Under the pieces are notes generated by a model. It did no database searches and was not told the DNA's origin. It worked only from the letters and a program-made list of their open reading frames with translations. From Clostridium sp. CAG:710 (lineage in GTDB: Bacteria; Bacillota_I; Bacilli_A; RF39; UBA660), in NCBI GenBank assembly GCA_000432595.1, contig HF996855.1, positions 1-40,011 of the forward strand: a stretch of 40,011 nucleotides of DNA. Reading direction: 5' to 3'. The position numbers were made by a program, and so were the translations under genes. Positions 1 through 7,489 of this stretch are shown in pieces; positions within the stretch are counted from its first letter, which is position 1, and every line of letters begins with the position of its first letter.

Positions 1-696
1 TTCGGACAAGGAGTAAGTGTTACGCCAATTCAACAAACAACAGCAGTTAGCGCAGTTGTAAATGGAGGAAAACTATACACTCCATACATAGTAAAGAGTT
101 TCTCAGAACCAGAAACTAATACAATTATAAAGCAAAATTCACCTAGACTGGTTAGAACTACAATTAGTGAAGATACATCTAAAACTATGAGATATGCACT
201 TGAAAGTGTAGTTGCTCGTGGTGGAGGGAAGTATGCCTATATTGATGGATACAGAGTAGGTGGAAAAACTGGTACCGCACAAAAAGTACAAAACGGAAAA
301 TACTTAGTAAATAACTATATAATGAGTTTCATGGCCGTTGTACCAGCAAATGATCCTAAAGCAATATTATATGTAGCAATTGATAATCCCAAAAAAACAG
401 CCCTTCTTTCTAGTTACACAACAGCACCTGTAGCAAGAAGAATATTACTAGATATAATAGATGCTCTTGATATAGAAAAACAAGATGGAGGAATAGAAAA
501 AGTTCATGAATGGATGGATCCAACATATATAATAGTACCAGATGTAGTAGGTAAAACAGTAAAAGAAGCAACAAAAGAATTATATCCTTTGGAAGTTGAA
601 TATTCAGGTACTGGAGAAAAAGTAATTGAACAGTCCCCTAGCGCAGGAACTAAAGTTGAGACTACCTCAAAAGTTAGATTAATGCTTACATCATAG
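1..696 (+). CDS. Class B penicillin-binding protein (FtsI/PBP2b/SpoVD type), C-terminal part
   Basis: The reading frame is open from the first base, so this is the 3' part (231 codons) of a longer gene. It encodes the end of a transpeptidase that cross-links septal peptidoglycan outside the membrane. Visible signatures are FGQGVSVTPIQ at the start and the active-site KTG motif (GGKTGTAQK; K89-G91 of the fragment). A single PASTA domain follows at about residues 176-231, from IIVPDVVGKTVKEA to the end. The N-terminal membrane anchor and the SxxK and SxN motifs lie outside the window. mraY and ftsW follow on the same strand, which fits a division-and-cell-wall cluster and a division-specific PBP. 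The exact paralogue (PBP2b or SpoVD) cannot be told from the fragment. Confidence 0.93.
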   Translation, partial: FGQGVSVTPIQQTTAVSAVVNGGKLYTPYIVKSFSEPETNTIIKQNSPRLVRTTISEDTSKTMRYALESVVARGGGKYAYIDGYRVGGKTGTAQKVQNGKYLVNNYIMSFMAVVPANDPKAILYVAIDNPKKTALLSSYTTAPVARRILLDIIDALDIEKQDGGIEKVHEWMDPTYIIVPDVVGKTVKEATKELYPLEVEYSGTGEKVIEQSPSAGTKVETTSKVRLMLTS

Positions 697-727
697 TGTA
701 AAGTTTTGCAAAATTTAAGAAAAATAA

Positions 728-756
728 TTTCAATTTATTAATTTATATAGTATAAT
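728..756 (+). promoter_or_regulatory. Putative sigma-A promoter of mraY-ftsW
   Basis: TTTCAA (728-733) and a perfect TATAAT (751-756) are separated by 17 bp. They lie in the 77-bp gap between the PBP gene and mraY, about 25 bp before the mraY start. Confidence 0.55.
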
Positions 757-782
757 TTTCTTACAGATTTGGAGTGATTATT

Positions 783-1769
783 TTGGGTATACTGTTATTA
801 ACAAAATCCATATTTGCTATTATGATAGGTTTTTTAACTTCAGTAGTTTTAGGACTTATTATGATACCCCTATTAAAAAAGATGAATGTGGGACAAAGAA
901 TAAGCATATTTGTAGGGAATAGTCATAAGAAAAAAGAAGGAACACCAACAATGGGTGGACTTATCTTTATTATTGCGACATTTATAACTACATTTATATT
1001 ACTTGTTACTAATAAAATAGAATTTACTAATAATTTAAGGATAATTTTACTAGTGTTTTTTGGATATGCATTTATAGGATTTTTAGATGATTATTTAAGT
1101 TTAAAACATCATGCTAATGAAGGACTTACTGCATTTCAAAAACTATTTTTACAACTTATAATCGCAGTTGGATTTTTCTATATGTATATAAGTAATGGTG
1201 GTCAAACCGCCTTGATAGTTTCTACACTTGGAATACATATAGAAATGGGTTGGCTTTATGGAATATTCTTATTATTTGTTTTAGTTGGATCTTCCAATGC
1301 AGTTAACTTAACTGATGGACTAGATGGATTAGCGGGTGGATTATCCGCAATAGCGTTTATTGCATTTAGTCTAATCTCACTTGTAGTTGGTTATGAAGAA
1401 ATAGGAATATTTACATTTGTCCTAACAGGTGCAGTTATGGGATTCTTAATATATAATACATATCCTGCGAAAGTATTCATGGGTGATACAGGAAGTTTAG
1501 CACTAGGTGCAGTTATGGGCGCAGTTGCAATTATTACACATAGAGAAGTAACCCTACTAGTAGTAGCTAGTGTATTTGTTATAGAAACACTAAGTGTAAT
1601 ATTGCAAGTTATATGGGTTAGGCTTTTCCATAAAAAGTTATTCCTAATGACACCTCTTCATCATCACTTTGAGAAATTAGGTTGGAAAGAGAGTGACATA
1701 GTAAAACTTTTCTGGGTAGTTGGATTAATACTTACTATGGCAGGAATATTCTTCGGAGTTTGGTTATAA
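783..1769 (+). CDS. mraY: Phospho-N-acetylmuramoyl-pentapeptide-transferase MraY
   Basis: MraY transfers phospho-MurNAc-pentapeptide from UDP to undecaprenyl phosphate, making lipid I at the inner face of the membrane. The protein is about 328 residues and almost entirely hydrophobic helices. It has the family motifs MGGLIFI, DDYLSLKHH (the Asp pair), NLTDGLDGLAGG, GDTGSLALG and TPLHHHFEKLGW. I chose the TTG at 783 because GGAG at 771-774 lies 8 bases upstream. A GTG at 774 is in frame but overlaps that ribosome binding site. ftsW starts 19 bases after the stop. In many Firmicutes murE or murD lie between these genes; here they do not. Confidence 0.95.
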   Translation: MGILLLTKSIFAIMIGFLTSVVLGLIMIPLLKKMNVGQRISIFVGNSHKKKEGTPTMGGLIFIIATFITTFILLVTNKIEFTNNLRIILLVFFGYAFIGFLDDYLSLKHHANEGLTAFQKLFLQLIIAVGFFYMYISNGGQTALIVSTLGIHIEMGWLYGIFLLFVLVGSSNAVNLTDGLDGLAGGLSAIAFIAFSLISLVVGYEEIGIFTFVLTGAVMGFLIYNTYPAKVFMGDTGSLALGAVMGAVAIITHREVTLLVVASVFVIETLSVILQVIWVRLFHKKLFLMTPLHHHFEKLGWKESDIVKLFWVVGLILTMAGIFFGVWL

Positions 1770-1788
1770 GATATATAAAGGTGGTTTA

Positions 1789-2784
1789 ATGAATAAACGA
1801 ATCCATATATATCTTTTTTTTGCGGTTTTATTACTAGTAACCTTTGGAATTATAATGATATATTCTTCTTCATATATTTGGGCAGAATATAAATTTAATG
1901 ATGCTTATAAATATGTAAAACAACAAAGCATATTCGCAATTATAGGGGCTATATTAATGATTATAGTAAGTAAAATAGATTATAAGATATATTATAAAAA
2001 AGCTTGGCCAATATTTATATGTTCAATAATATTATTAATACTTGTTTTAATTCCAGGAATAGGTAGTATAAGAAATGGTAGTAGAAGTTGGTTTGGTATT
2101 GGTTCATTTGGAATACAACCGAGTGAGGCAGCTAAACTTAGCTTAATAATATTAACAAGTAAATACTTAACAAATTCAAATAAATTTATAAAAGATATAA
2201 AAAAAGGAGTAATACCAATATTACTTGTATTATTTTTAGTTTTTGGACTTATTATGCTTCAACCTGATTTTGGAACTGGTATGATTATAGTTGTTAGTAT
2301 AATTGCACTTTTATATATTGCAGGAGTTAATATAAAATTTTTCATAGGACTTGGATTAATAGGAATAGTAGGCATTATTCTTCTAATTATAGTAGCACCT
2401 TACAGAATGGATAGAATAACATCTTTTATAGATCCATGGAAAGATCCATTAGGTACTGGATTTCAGATTATACAAAGCCTTTATGCAATTGGTCCGGGTG
2501 GATTATTAGGGCAAGGGTTTCTTAATTCAAGGCAAAAACATTTTTATTTGCCAGAACCACAAACCGATTTTATATTCTCAATTATAAGTGAAGAATTTGG
2601 AATAGCAGGTGTACTAATAGTATCATCACTATTTATTTTTATATTATATTGTGGAATGAAAACTGCATTAAATTCAAAAGATTCATTTGGAAAATATTTG
2701 GCATTCGGTATGACATTTCAAATGCTTATTCAAACTCTTATGAATCTCATGGTAGTAATAGGACTCATTCCAGTTACAGGTTAA
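1789..2784 (+). CDS. ftsW: Lipid II glycosyltransferase FtsW, N-terminal 331 residues; interrupted by an integrative element
   Basis: FtsW is the SEDS-family glycan polymerase of the divisome and works with the class B PBP encoded upstream. SEDS signatures are present: SRSWFGIGSFGIQPSEAAK, LQPDFGTG, GPGGLLGQGF and PEPQTDFIFSIISEEFG. The ATG at 1789 follows AAAGGTGG. The frame runs through GLIPVTG and then meets a TAA at 2782-2784. These bases come from the element joined at GG 2779-2780. The missing end, VTLPFLSYGGSS plus the last membrane segment, is in frame at 10186-10287. Rejoining gives 364 residues, normal for the family. As it stands the product lacks the conserved PFLSYGGSS loop and the final helix, so it is probably non-functional unless the element excises. 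Confidence 0.95.
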   Translation: MNKRIHIYLFFAVLLLVTFGIIMIYSSSYIWAEYKFNDAYKYVKQQSIFAIIGAILMIIVSKIDYKIYYKKAWPIFICSIILLILVLIPGIGSIRNGSRSWFGIGSFGIQPSEAAKLSLIILTSKYLTNSNKFIKDIKKGVIPILLVLFLVFGLIMLQPDFGTGMIIVVSIIALLYIAGVNIKFFIGLGLIGIVGIILLIIVAPYRMDRITSFIDPWKDPLGTGFQIIQSLYAIGPGGLLGQGFLNSRQKHFYLPEPQTDFIFSIISEEFGIAGVLIVSSLFIFILYCGMKTALNSKDSFGKYLAFGMTFQMLIQTLMNLMVVIGLIPVTG

Positions 2785-2804
2785 ACATTTAGATGGGAGA
2801 AAAT
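2761..2804 (+). other. attL: left junction of the serine-recombinase element in ftsW
   Basis: Left of GG (2779-2780) is ftsW coding sequence ending CCAGTTACA. Right of it is element DNA beginning TTAAACATTTAGATGGGAG. The half-site GTTACA matches, as an inverted repeat, AGTAAC on the far side of the right junction. TTAAACA likewise mirrors TGTTTAC at the right end. GGGAGAAAAT at 2795-2804 is the inverted copy of ATTTTCTCCC at 10157-10166. Confidence 0.85.
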
Positions 2805-2940
2805 AATAATCTCTCATTTTTCCTTTATTTTAAAGAATTTATGGACTTTTACAAGAAATAGATAAATCAAAAATTAAGAAAAAATTTAAGAAAATACAAA
2901 AAATGCAGTAATTTTCATCATATTTTTTAACGATACATTG

Positions 2941-3480
2941 ATGGGAGAAAAAGCAATTAGAAATACTCTTAAAGAATTAGAAGATAAAGGATACTTATAT
3001 CGTGAAAAGATAAATGGTATTCAAGGTCGTTTCGATTATGATTATCATATTTATGAAAGACCAGATATTTCACCACATTACCATAAAGGGCATGCCATTA
3101 AAGGAGATACCCTAAAGGACACACAAATAAATACTAATAAACAAAATACTAAAAAACAAATAGATAAAAAAGATAAAACCAAATCGCCTTTTTTAAATGA
3201 AGAAAAACATAATGTTTTAACTAATGAATTAATTAATAAAGGTTATATTGAAAAGGGAGAATTTCAAATATATTATTATGATAAGTTATTTCAAGAACTA
3301 TTAGAAGAAAACAATTCCTATAAAGATTTATTTGCAATAATTCACTATATTGTACCAAGAGTTGTTAGTAGAAATTTTAAAGATGAAGATGGCTATCTAA
3401 TTGAAAATAAATTTGGTTATTTTAAAAATGCTATTTATAGCAATATCAATAAACTTAACTTTGATATAGATAGTTTATGA
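2941..3480 (+). pseudogene. Winged-helix replication-initiator-like protein, decayed (5'-truncated, early stop)
   Basis: The sequence MGEKAIRNTLKELEDKGYLYREK and the following GRFDYDYHIYERP resemble the second half of the N-terminal wHTH domain of replication-initiator/HTH proteins common on Firmicutes mobile elements. The C-terminal half (about residues 95-179) is an all-helical domain with IHYIVPRVVSRN. The first part of the wHTH is missing. The frame stays open upstream only to 2890, with no start or ribosome binding site, and the ATG at 2941 falls inside the domain. After the TGA at 3478-3480 the same frame continues for 15 codons (DNDLNNLYSEDDFER) to TAA at 3528, suggesting a premature stop. 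It is most likely a remnant of the element's former replication or transfer module. Confidence 0.55.
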
Positions 3481-3573
3481 GATAATGATTTAAATAATTT
3501 ATATAGTGAAGATGACTTTGAGAGATAATATTTTAAAGATATTCATTTTTTTCTAAAATAATAATAAATATCA

Positions 3574-3582
3574 TGATATAAT
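3574..3582 (+). promoter_or_regulatory. Extended -10 promoter before the NUDIX gene
   Basis: TGATATAAT is an extended -10 (TGn plus TATAAT) 17 bases before the NUDIX start. No clear -35 is visible. Transcription would begin close to the ribosome binding site GGAGG (3589-3593), giving a very short leader. Confidence 0.4.
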
Positions 3583-3599
3583 TTAAATGGAGGTAATTT

Positions 3600-4001
3600 A
3601 TGAAGAAAATGAATGTTATTGTAGTCTTTGATAAAGACTTAAAACAAACTTTGATGTGTAAAAGAACTAAAGAACCATACATGGGAATGTATAATCTTGT
3701 TGGTGGCAAAATAGAAAAAGAAAATGATGGCTTAAACGAGGCATATCGTGAATTAGTTGAGGAAACTAACATAACTAAGGATGATATTGAGCTAATTCAT
3801 TTTATGAATTTAACTTATGTTAAATGGGATAAAGAATTAGAAGTATACTATGGTGTTCTTAACAAAGATGTAGAACTTATTGAAGAAGTTAATAAACTTG
3901 AATGGGTAGATATTAATGAAAACTTCTTTGATATGACAAGATATGCTGGTGAAGGAAATATAGGCCATATAATAGAAGAAATAAAAATAGATATGAAATA
4001 A
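3600..4001 (+). CDS. NUDIX hydrolase (MutT/8-oxo-dGTPase-like)
   Basis: A small (133-residue) soluble Nudix protein expected to hydrolyse a nucleoside diphosphate linked to another moiety, such as an NTP, modified dNTP or nucleotide sugar. The Nudix box lies at residues 36-58: GKIEKENDG, then AYRELVEETNI. The metal-binding REL-EE core is intact, but the first box Glu is Asn42 and the usual Gly before the final hydrophobic residue is Asn57. The N-terminus (MNVIVVFDKDLKQTLMCKR) and WNLVGGK-like segment YNLVGGK are typical of the MutT subgroup. The start is fixed by GGAGG 6 bases upstream. It is the first gene of the cargo, 73 bp before the guanylate kinase fusion. Substrate cannot be deduced. 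Without the neighbours it could be a house-cleaning enzyme, but its place in the cargo suggests a dedicated role. Confidence 0.9.
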   Translation: MKKMNVIVVFDKDLKQTLMCKRTKEPYMGMYNLVGGKIEKENDGLNEAYRELVEETNITKDDIELIHFMNLTYVKWDKELEVYYGVLNKDVELIEEVNKLEWVDINENFFDMTRYAGEGNIGHIIEEIKIDMK

Positions 4002-4074
4002 TAATTGGCAAAATGTATCGCCTTTTTTAATTGTTTATATTATTATATTCATCAATAAAAGGAGGATATGACCT

Positions 4075-5445
4075 ATGAATATAGTTTTAAGCGGTCCAAG
4101 TGGGACTGGAAAAGGAACTTTAACAGAAATGTTGTTAAAGAATTCTGGATTTAAAAAATTTACAACATGCACTACAAGAAAACCTCGTGATGGTGAAAAG
4201 GATGGATTTGATTACTACTTTCTTGATGAAGAAAAATTTCTAAAATTAGTTGAATCTGGAGAAATGTTTAATGTTAGGAAATATGGTGGAAATTATTATG
4301 GAAGTTTTGAAAGAGATATGGATCACATCATATCAAGTAAAGATATAATTTTTCAATTAACGCCAGATAGAGCAATTCAAATGAAAGAGAAAAATCCCAA
4401 TACATTATTGATTTTAATCTTGCCACCTTCGGTAGAAGATTTAAATTTTAGACGTAAAGATCGTTCATTAGAAAGAATAAAAAATGATATTCAGAATATT
4501 AAAGATGCTATTGGCTATGATTGTGTAATAGTTAATGATGATTTGAATGTAGCATACAATGAATTATTAAAATGTATTGAAACTTTTAAAAACAATTCTC
4601 TAATTAAGAGTAAAGAAAAAACTAAAAAAGTAATTGCAGAATTTCTTCTAGACTTCAGTAAAGCATTATCACAACATTCAGGTGTTGAAAAAGTATTTAA
4701 TGCTGAGGTGGCAAAAAAATGGGATGATAAAGCAGAATTTGTTGTTTACCATGGAATTAAAAATCCTATCAAAAGTGAAATCATGGCATCAATATCTGAT
4801 GGAATGACAATCGTTGATATTGGATGCGGAGCTGGAAAAATTATTCAAAGAATTGATAGTAAAGTTGATGGATGTAATATAACAGGGTTAGATATTAGTC
4901 CAGATATGATACAAGTGGCTGAAAATAAAATTTTTACTGGAAATAATGAAATCAGTTTTATAAATAATGATTTTATGCAATATGATTTTAAATCAAAATA
5001 TGACTTATTAATATTTAGTTATGTTTTACATCATTTGGATAATCCTGTTGAAGCACTTAAGAAAGCAAGAAATATGTTAACTGCAACTGGACAAACAATA
5101 TTTTCAGTTCCAGGTACTGACTACTTAAAAGAAGTGTTTGTTGGAAAAGAACTTGAAGGAAGATTCAGTGTTTCTGATATGGATTCAATGGTAGATGAAG
5201 CAGGACTATATCCTATTTCTGCAAAAAGAAATAAATTTTTAATGGAATTTAATTCTTATGAATTATTTTTGAAATATTTAAAAAGCATAGGAACTTATCA
5301 AAAAATAAATGGTTATACTAACGAACCGTGGACAGATAAATTTAATGAGGAAATTTTAAGAAGATTCATACAAAATCAATATATTACTGGTGAATATCTT
5401 ACATATACATGTGAAGATAAAGTAAATATGCTTAGAAAGAAGTAA
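4075..5445 (+). CDS. Guanylate kinase-class I SAM methyltransferase fusion protein
   Basis: A 456-residue two-domain protein. Residues 1 to about 180 look like guanylate kinase (GMP/dGMP + ATP to GDP/dGDP). They have the P-loop GPSGTGKGT (7-15), the GMP-binding segment TTCTTRKPRDGEKDGFDYYF, and GEMFNVRKYGGNYYGS, matching the family's GEF...HGNYYGT. After a helical linker, residues about 240-350 form a Rossmann methyltransferase: motif I VDIGCGAGK (247-255), acidic GLDISPDM, then FSYVLHHLDNP. The C-terminal 100 residues (EPWTDKFNEEILRRF, TGEYLTYTC) are unassigned. The ATG at 4075 follows GGAGG by 9 bases. The downstream gene starts 2 bases after the stop, so the two are almost certainly cotranslated. 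I do not know a characterised protein with this fusion. A housekeeping Gmk would not carry a methyltransferase, so methylation or sensing of a guanine nucleotide is a reasonable inference, not a demonstrated activity. Confidence 0.88.
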   Translation: MNIVLSGPSGTGKGTLTEMLLKNSGFKKFTTCTTRKPRDGEKDGFDYYFLDEEKFLKLVESGEMFNVRKYGGNYYGSFERDMDHIISSKDIIFQLTPDRAIQMKEKNPNTLLILILPPSVEDLNFRRKDRSLERIKNDIQNIKDAIGYDCVIVNDDLNVAYNELLKCIETFKNNSLIKSKEKTKKVIAEFLLDFSKALSQHSGVEKVFNAEVAKKWDDKAEFVVYHGIKNPIKSEIMASISDGMTIVDIGCGAGKIIQRIDSKVDGCNITGLDISPDMIQVAENKIFTGNNEISFINNDFMQYDFKSKYDLLIFSYVLHHLDNPVEALKKARNMLTATGQTIFSVPGTDYLKEVFVGKELEGRFSVSDMDSMVDEAGLYPISAKRNKFLMEFNSYELFLKYLKSIGTYQKINGYTNEPWTDKFNEEILRRFIQNQYITGEYLTYTCEDKVNMLRKK

Positions 5446-5447
5446 TC

Positions 5448-7307
5448 ATGATTATATATAATAAAACCAAAAAAGAATTTATTTCAGATATCGAAGATAA
5501 TCTTTTAGTAGAAATATTAAATCAAAATTTTAAAAATAAGCTTTTTCATTATACATCTGATTCCGAAAAAAAATCGTGGGAAAATTCACTTTCATATATG
5601 GCAGAAGTTATAAAAATAAGTACTTTACCAGATGATTGTACTATTATTCTAGAATATAATTTACCAATTTCTTCATCAAGAATAGACTTAATGATTACTG
5701 GATATGATTTCAATAATAAGGAGAAAATTTTGATTTTTGAATTAAAACAGTGGTCAAAAGTTGATCTTGTTGATAACAGTGATGTCCTTTTAGAAACATT
5801 TGTTGGAAATTCACAAAGAAAAGTATTACATCCCGCATATCAAGTCTTAACATATAAAGATATGCTTTGCGATTATAATAAATTTATACAAGAGAATAAT
5901 GCTATTATTGAGGCTAGTGTTATTCTTCATAATTATAAAAAAGATAATATAATTAATTCCTTAATATTTGATGATTTACTATCAAAGGTAAAAATGTTCT
6001 ATAGTGATGATAAACAAAATTTAATTGATTATATTTCTAAATCATTTAGTAAAGGAGATTCATCAAAAATAATATATGAAATTGAAAATAGTGATTTTAA
6101 TCCTTCAAAAAAATTACAAAATGAAATAACAAATTTAATGACTGGAAACAATAATTTCAGATTATTAGATGATCAAATGATAATTTATGATGAAATTTTA
6201 AGAAGTTTATTAAATAATGATAATACTGTTTCTATTGTAATTGGAGGGCCTGGTACAGGTAAATCAGTAATCGCAATTAATCTATTAACAAGCATGTTAC
6301 AAAAAGGAAAAATGACACAGTATGTTTCAAGAAACACAGCTCCTAGAGTTGTCTATTCTGCAGAATTGAAAGGAACACTAAAGAAAAGTAATATAGATAA
6401 TTTATTTAAAACCTCAGGTGCATATACTGATACAAAAGAAAAATCTTTTGATTGCTTAATTGTAGACGAAGCTCATTGCATGGCAGAAAAATCAGGATTG
6501 TTTAACAATTATGGATTTAATCAAATTAAAGAAGTTATTACTTCATCCAATAATAGTGTATTTTTTATTGATGAAAAACAAAGAATTCATTTAAATGATA
6601 TCGGAACTATTGATGAAATTAAAAAATGGGCATCTGCATGTGACAAAAAAGTAAATATATATGAATTAACATCACAATTTAGATGCAACGGCTCTAGGGA
6701 TTATTTATCTATCATTGATTATATTTTAGGTTATAATGATAAGTTAAATATTAATAATATAAATTATGATATTAAAATTTGTGATAACGCTAGTGAACTT
6801 AGAAAAATAATTAGTGAAAAAAATATTAAATTTAAATCAAGAATTTTAGCTGGATACTGTTGGAATTGGAATAAAAAAGAAATTGATAATACAAATTATC
6901 ATGATATTAAAATTGATAGTTTTGAAATGAGTTGGAATTTAGGTGCAAAGCAAACATATGCTATTGATGATTCAATTAATGAGGTAGGATGCGTACATTC
7001 TGTTCAAGGATTAGAATTTGATTATGTTGGAGTTATAATTGGAAAAGATATGTTTTTTAAAGATGGCAGAGTTCACACCGACTTTCATAATCACGCTTCA
7101 ACAGATCCATCTTTTAAAGGAATTAAAAAACTAGAAAAAGAAGATAAAGCATATGCAAATAAAATTGCTGATGAACTTATAAAAAATGCGTATAGAGTAT
7201 TGCTTACTAGAGGAACTAAAGGATGCTATATATATTGTGAAGATCAGAATCTAAATAATTTTTACAAAAATATTATTAATAATATTAGAAAATATAACAA
7301 TAAATAA
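5448..7307 (+). CDS. DUF2075 (Schlafen group 3-like) helicase with N-terminal PD-(D/E)XK-like nuclease domain
   Basis: A 619-residue soluble protein. The N-terminal ~200 residues carry a restriction-nuclease-like pattern: RIDLMI (D80) followed by IFELKQW (E98, K100). This is the D...ExK arrangement of PD-(D/E)XK folds. A superfamily 1-like P-loop helicase domain follows, of the type annotated as DUF2075: Walker A GGPGTGKS (266-273), Walker B VDEAH (339-343), FIDEKQRIH, ELTSQFRC, VHSVQGLEFDYVGVIIG and the C-terminal RVLLTRGTKGCYIY. It starts 2 bases after the kinase-methyltransferase stop, so coupled translation is likely. Proteins of this class are often found on mobile elements and near defence genes (general knowledge). 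The combination suggests a nucleic-acid-processing effector, but the activity is unproven. Two terminator-like hairpins follow. Confidence 0.9.
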   Translation: MIIYNKTKKEFISDIEDNLLVEILNQNFKNKLFHYTSDSEKKSWENSLSYMAEVIKISTLPDDCTIILEYNLPISSSRIDLMITGYDFNNKEKILIFELKQWSKVDLVDNSDVLLETFVGNSQRKVLHPAYQVLTYKDMLCDYNKFIQENNAIIEASVILHNYKKDNIINSLIFDDLLSKVKMFYSDDKQNLIDYISKSFSKGDSSKIIYEIENSDFNPSKKLQNEITNLMTGNNNFRLLDDQMIIYDEILRSLLNNDNTVSIVIGGPGTGKSVIAINLLTSMLQKGKMTQYVSRNTAPRVVYSAELKGTLKKSNIDNLFKTSGAYTDTKEKSFDCLIVDEAHCMAEKSGLFNNYGFNQIKEVITSSNNSVFFIDEKQRIHLNDIGTIDEIKKWASACDKKVNIYELTSQFRCNGSRDYLSIIDYILGYNDKLNINNINYDIKICDNASELRKIISEKNIKFKSRILAGYCWNWNKKEIDNTNYHDIKIDSFEMSWNLGAKQTYAIDDSINEVGCVHSVQGLEFDYVGVIIGKDMFFKDGRVHTDFHNHASTDPSFKGIKKLEKEDKAYANKIADELIKNAYRVLLTRGTKGCYIYCEDQNLNNFYKNIINNIRKYNNK

Positions 7308-7403
7308 ATTCTTCCAAATAAGGCCGAATAAGTCCAAATTCGTCCAAAACTTGCTTGACTTCCGATTGCCAAGTGGTAAAATATAGTAAAATGAATTAAT
7401 TAT

Positions 7404-7434
7404 GCAGAGAGAATCCTATTCTTTCTGCTTTTTT
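7404..7434 (+). terminator. Rho-independent terminator after the cargo operon
   Basis: GCAGAGAGAAT pairs with ATTCTTTCTGC (11 bp with one G-T pair, 3-nt loop) and is followed by TTTTTT. It lies about 95 bp after the DUF2075 stop. Confidence 0.8.
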
Positions 7435-7450
7435 AATTTATTTTTTGGTT

Positions 7451-7489
7451 AGAGAAAATTTTATTTTAAATGAGGTTTTCTCTTTTTTT
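7451..7489 (+). terminator. Second terminator-like hairpin
   Basis: AGAGAAAA (7451-7458) pairs with TTTTCTCT (7476-7483), followed by a T-run. The loop is long (17 nt), so it is weaker than the preceding hairpin. Confidence 0.5.

Noticed and set aside
3478..3528. Possible reassignment of TGA to Trp, since three genes (2941-3480, 8530-10110, dnaI) continue open after TGA and most genes end in TAA or TAG.
   Set aside because: All conserved Trp positions checked (ProRS, GlyRS, ThyA and others) use TGG and no conserved gene has an internal TGA. The dnaI and recombinase products end where the families normally end.
4006..4030. A terminator between the NUDIX and Gmk-fusion genes (GGC...GCC then TTTTTT).
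   Set aside because: The stem is only 3 bp; it would not separate the genes convincingly, although an independent promoter for the second gene cannot be excluded.
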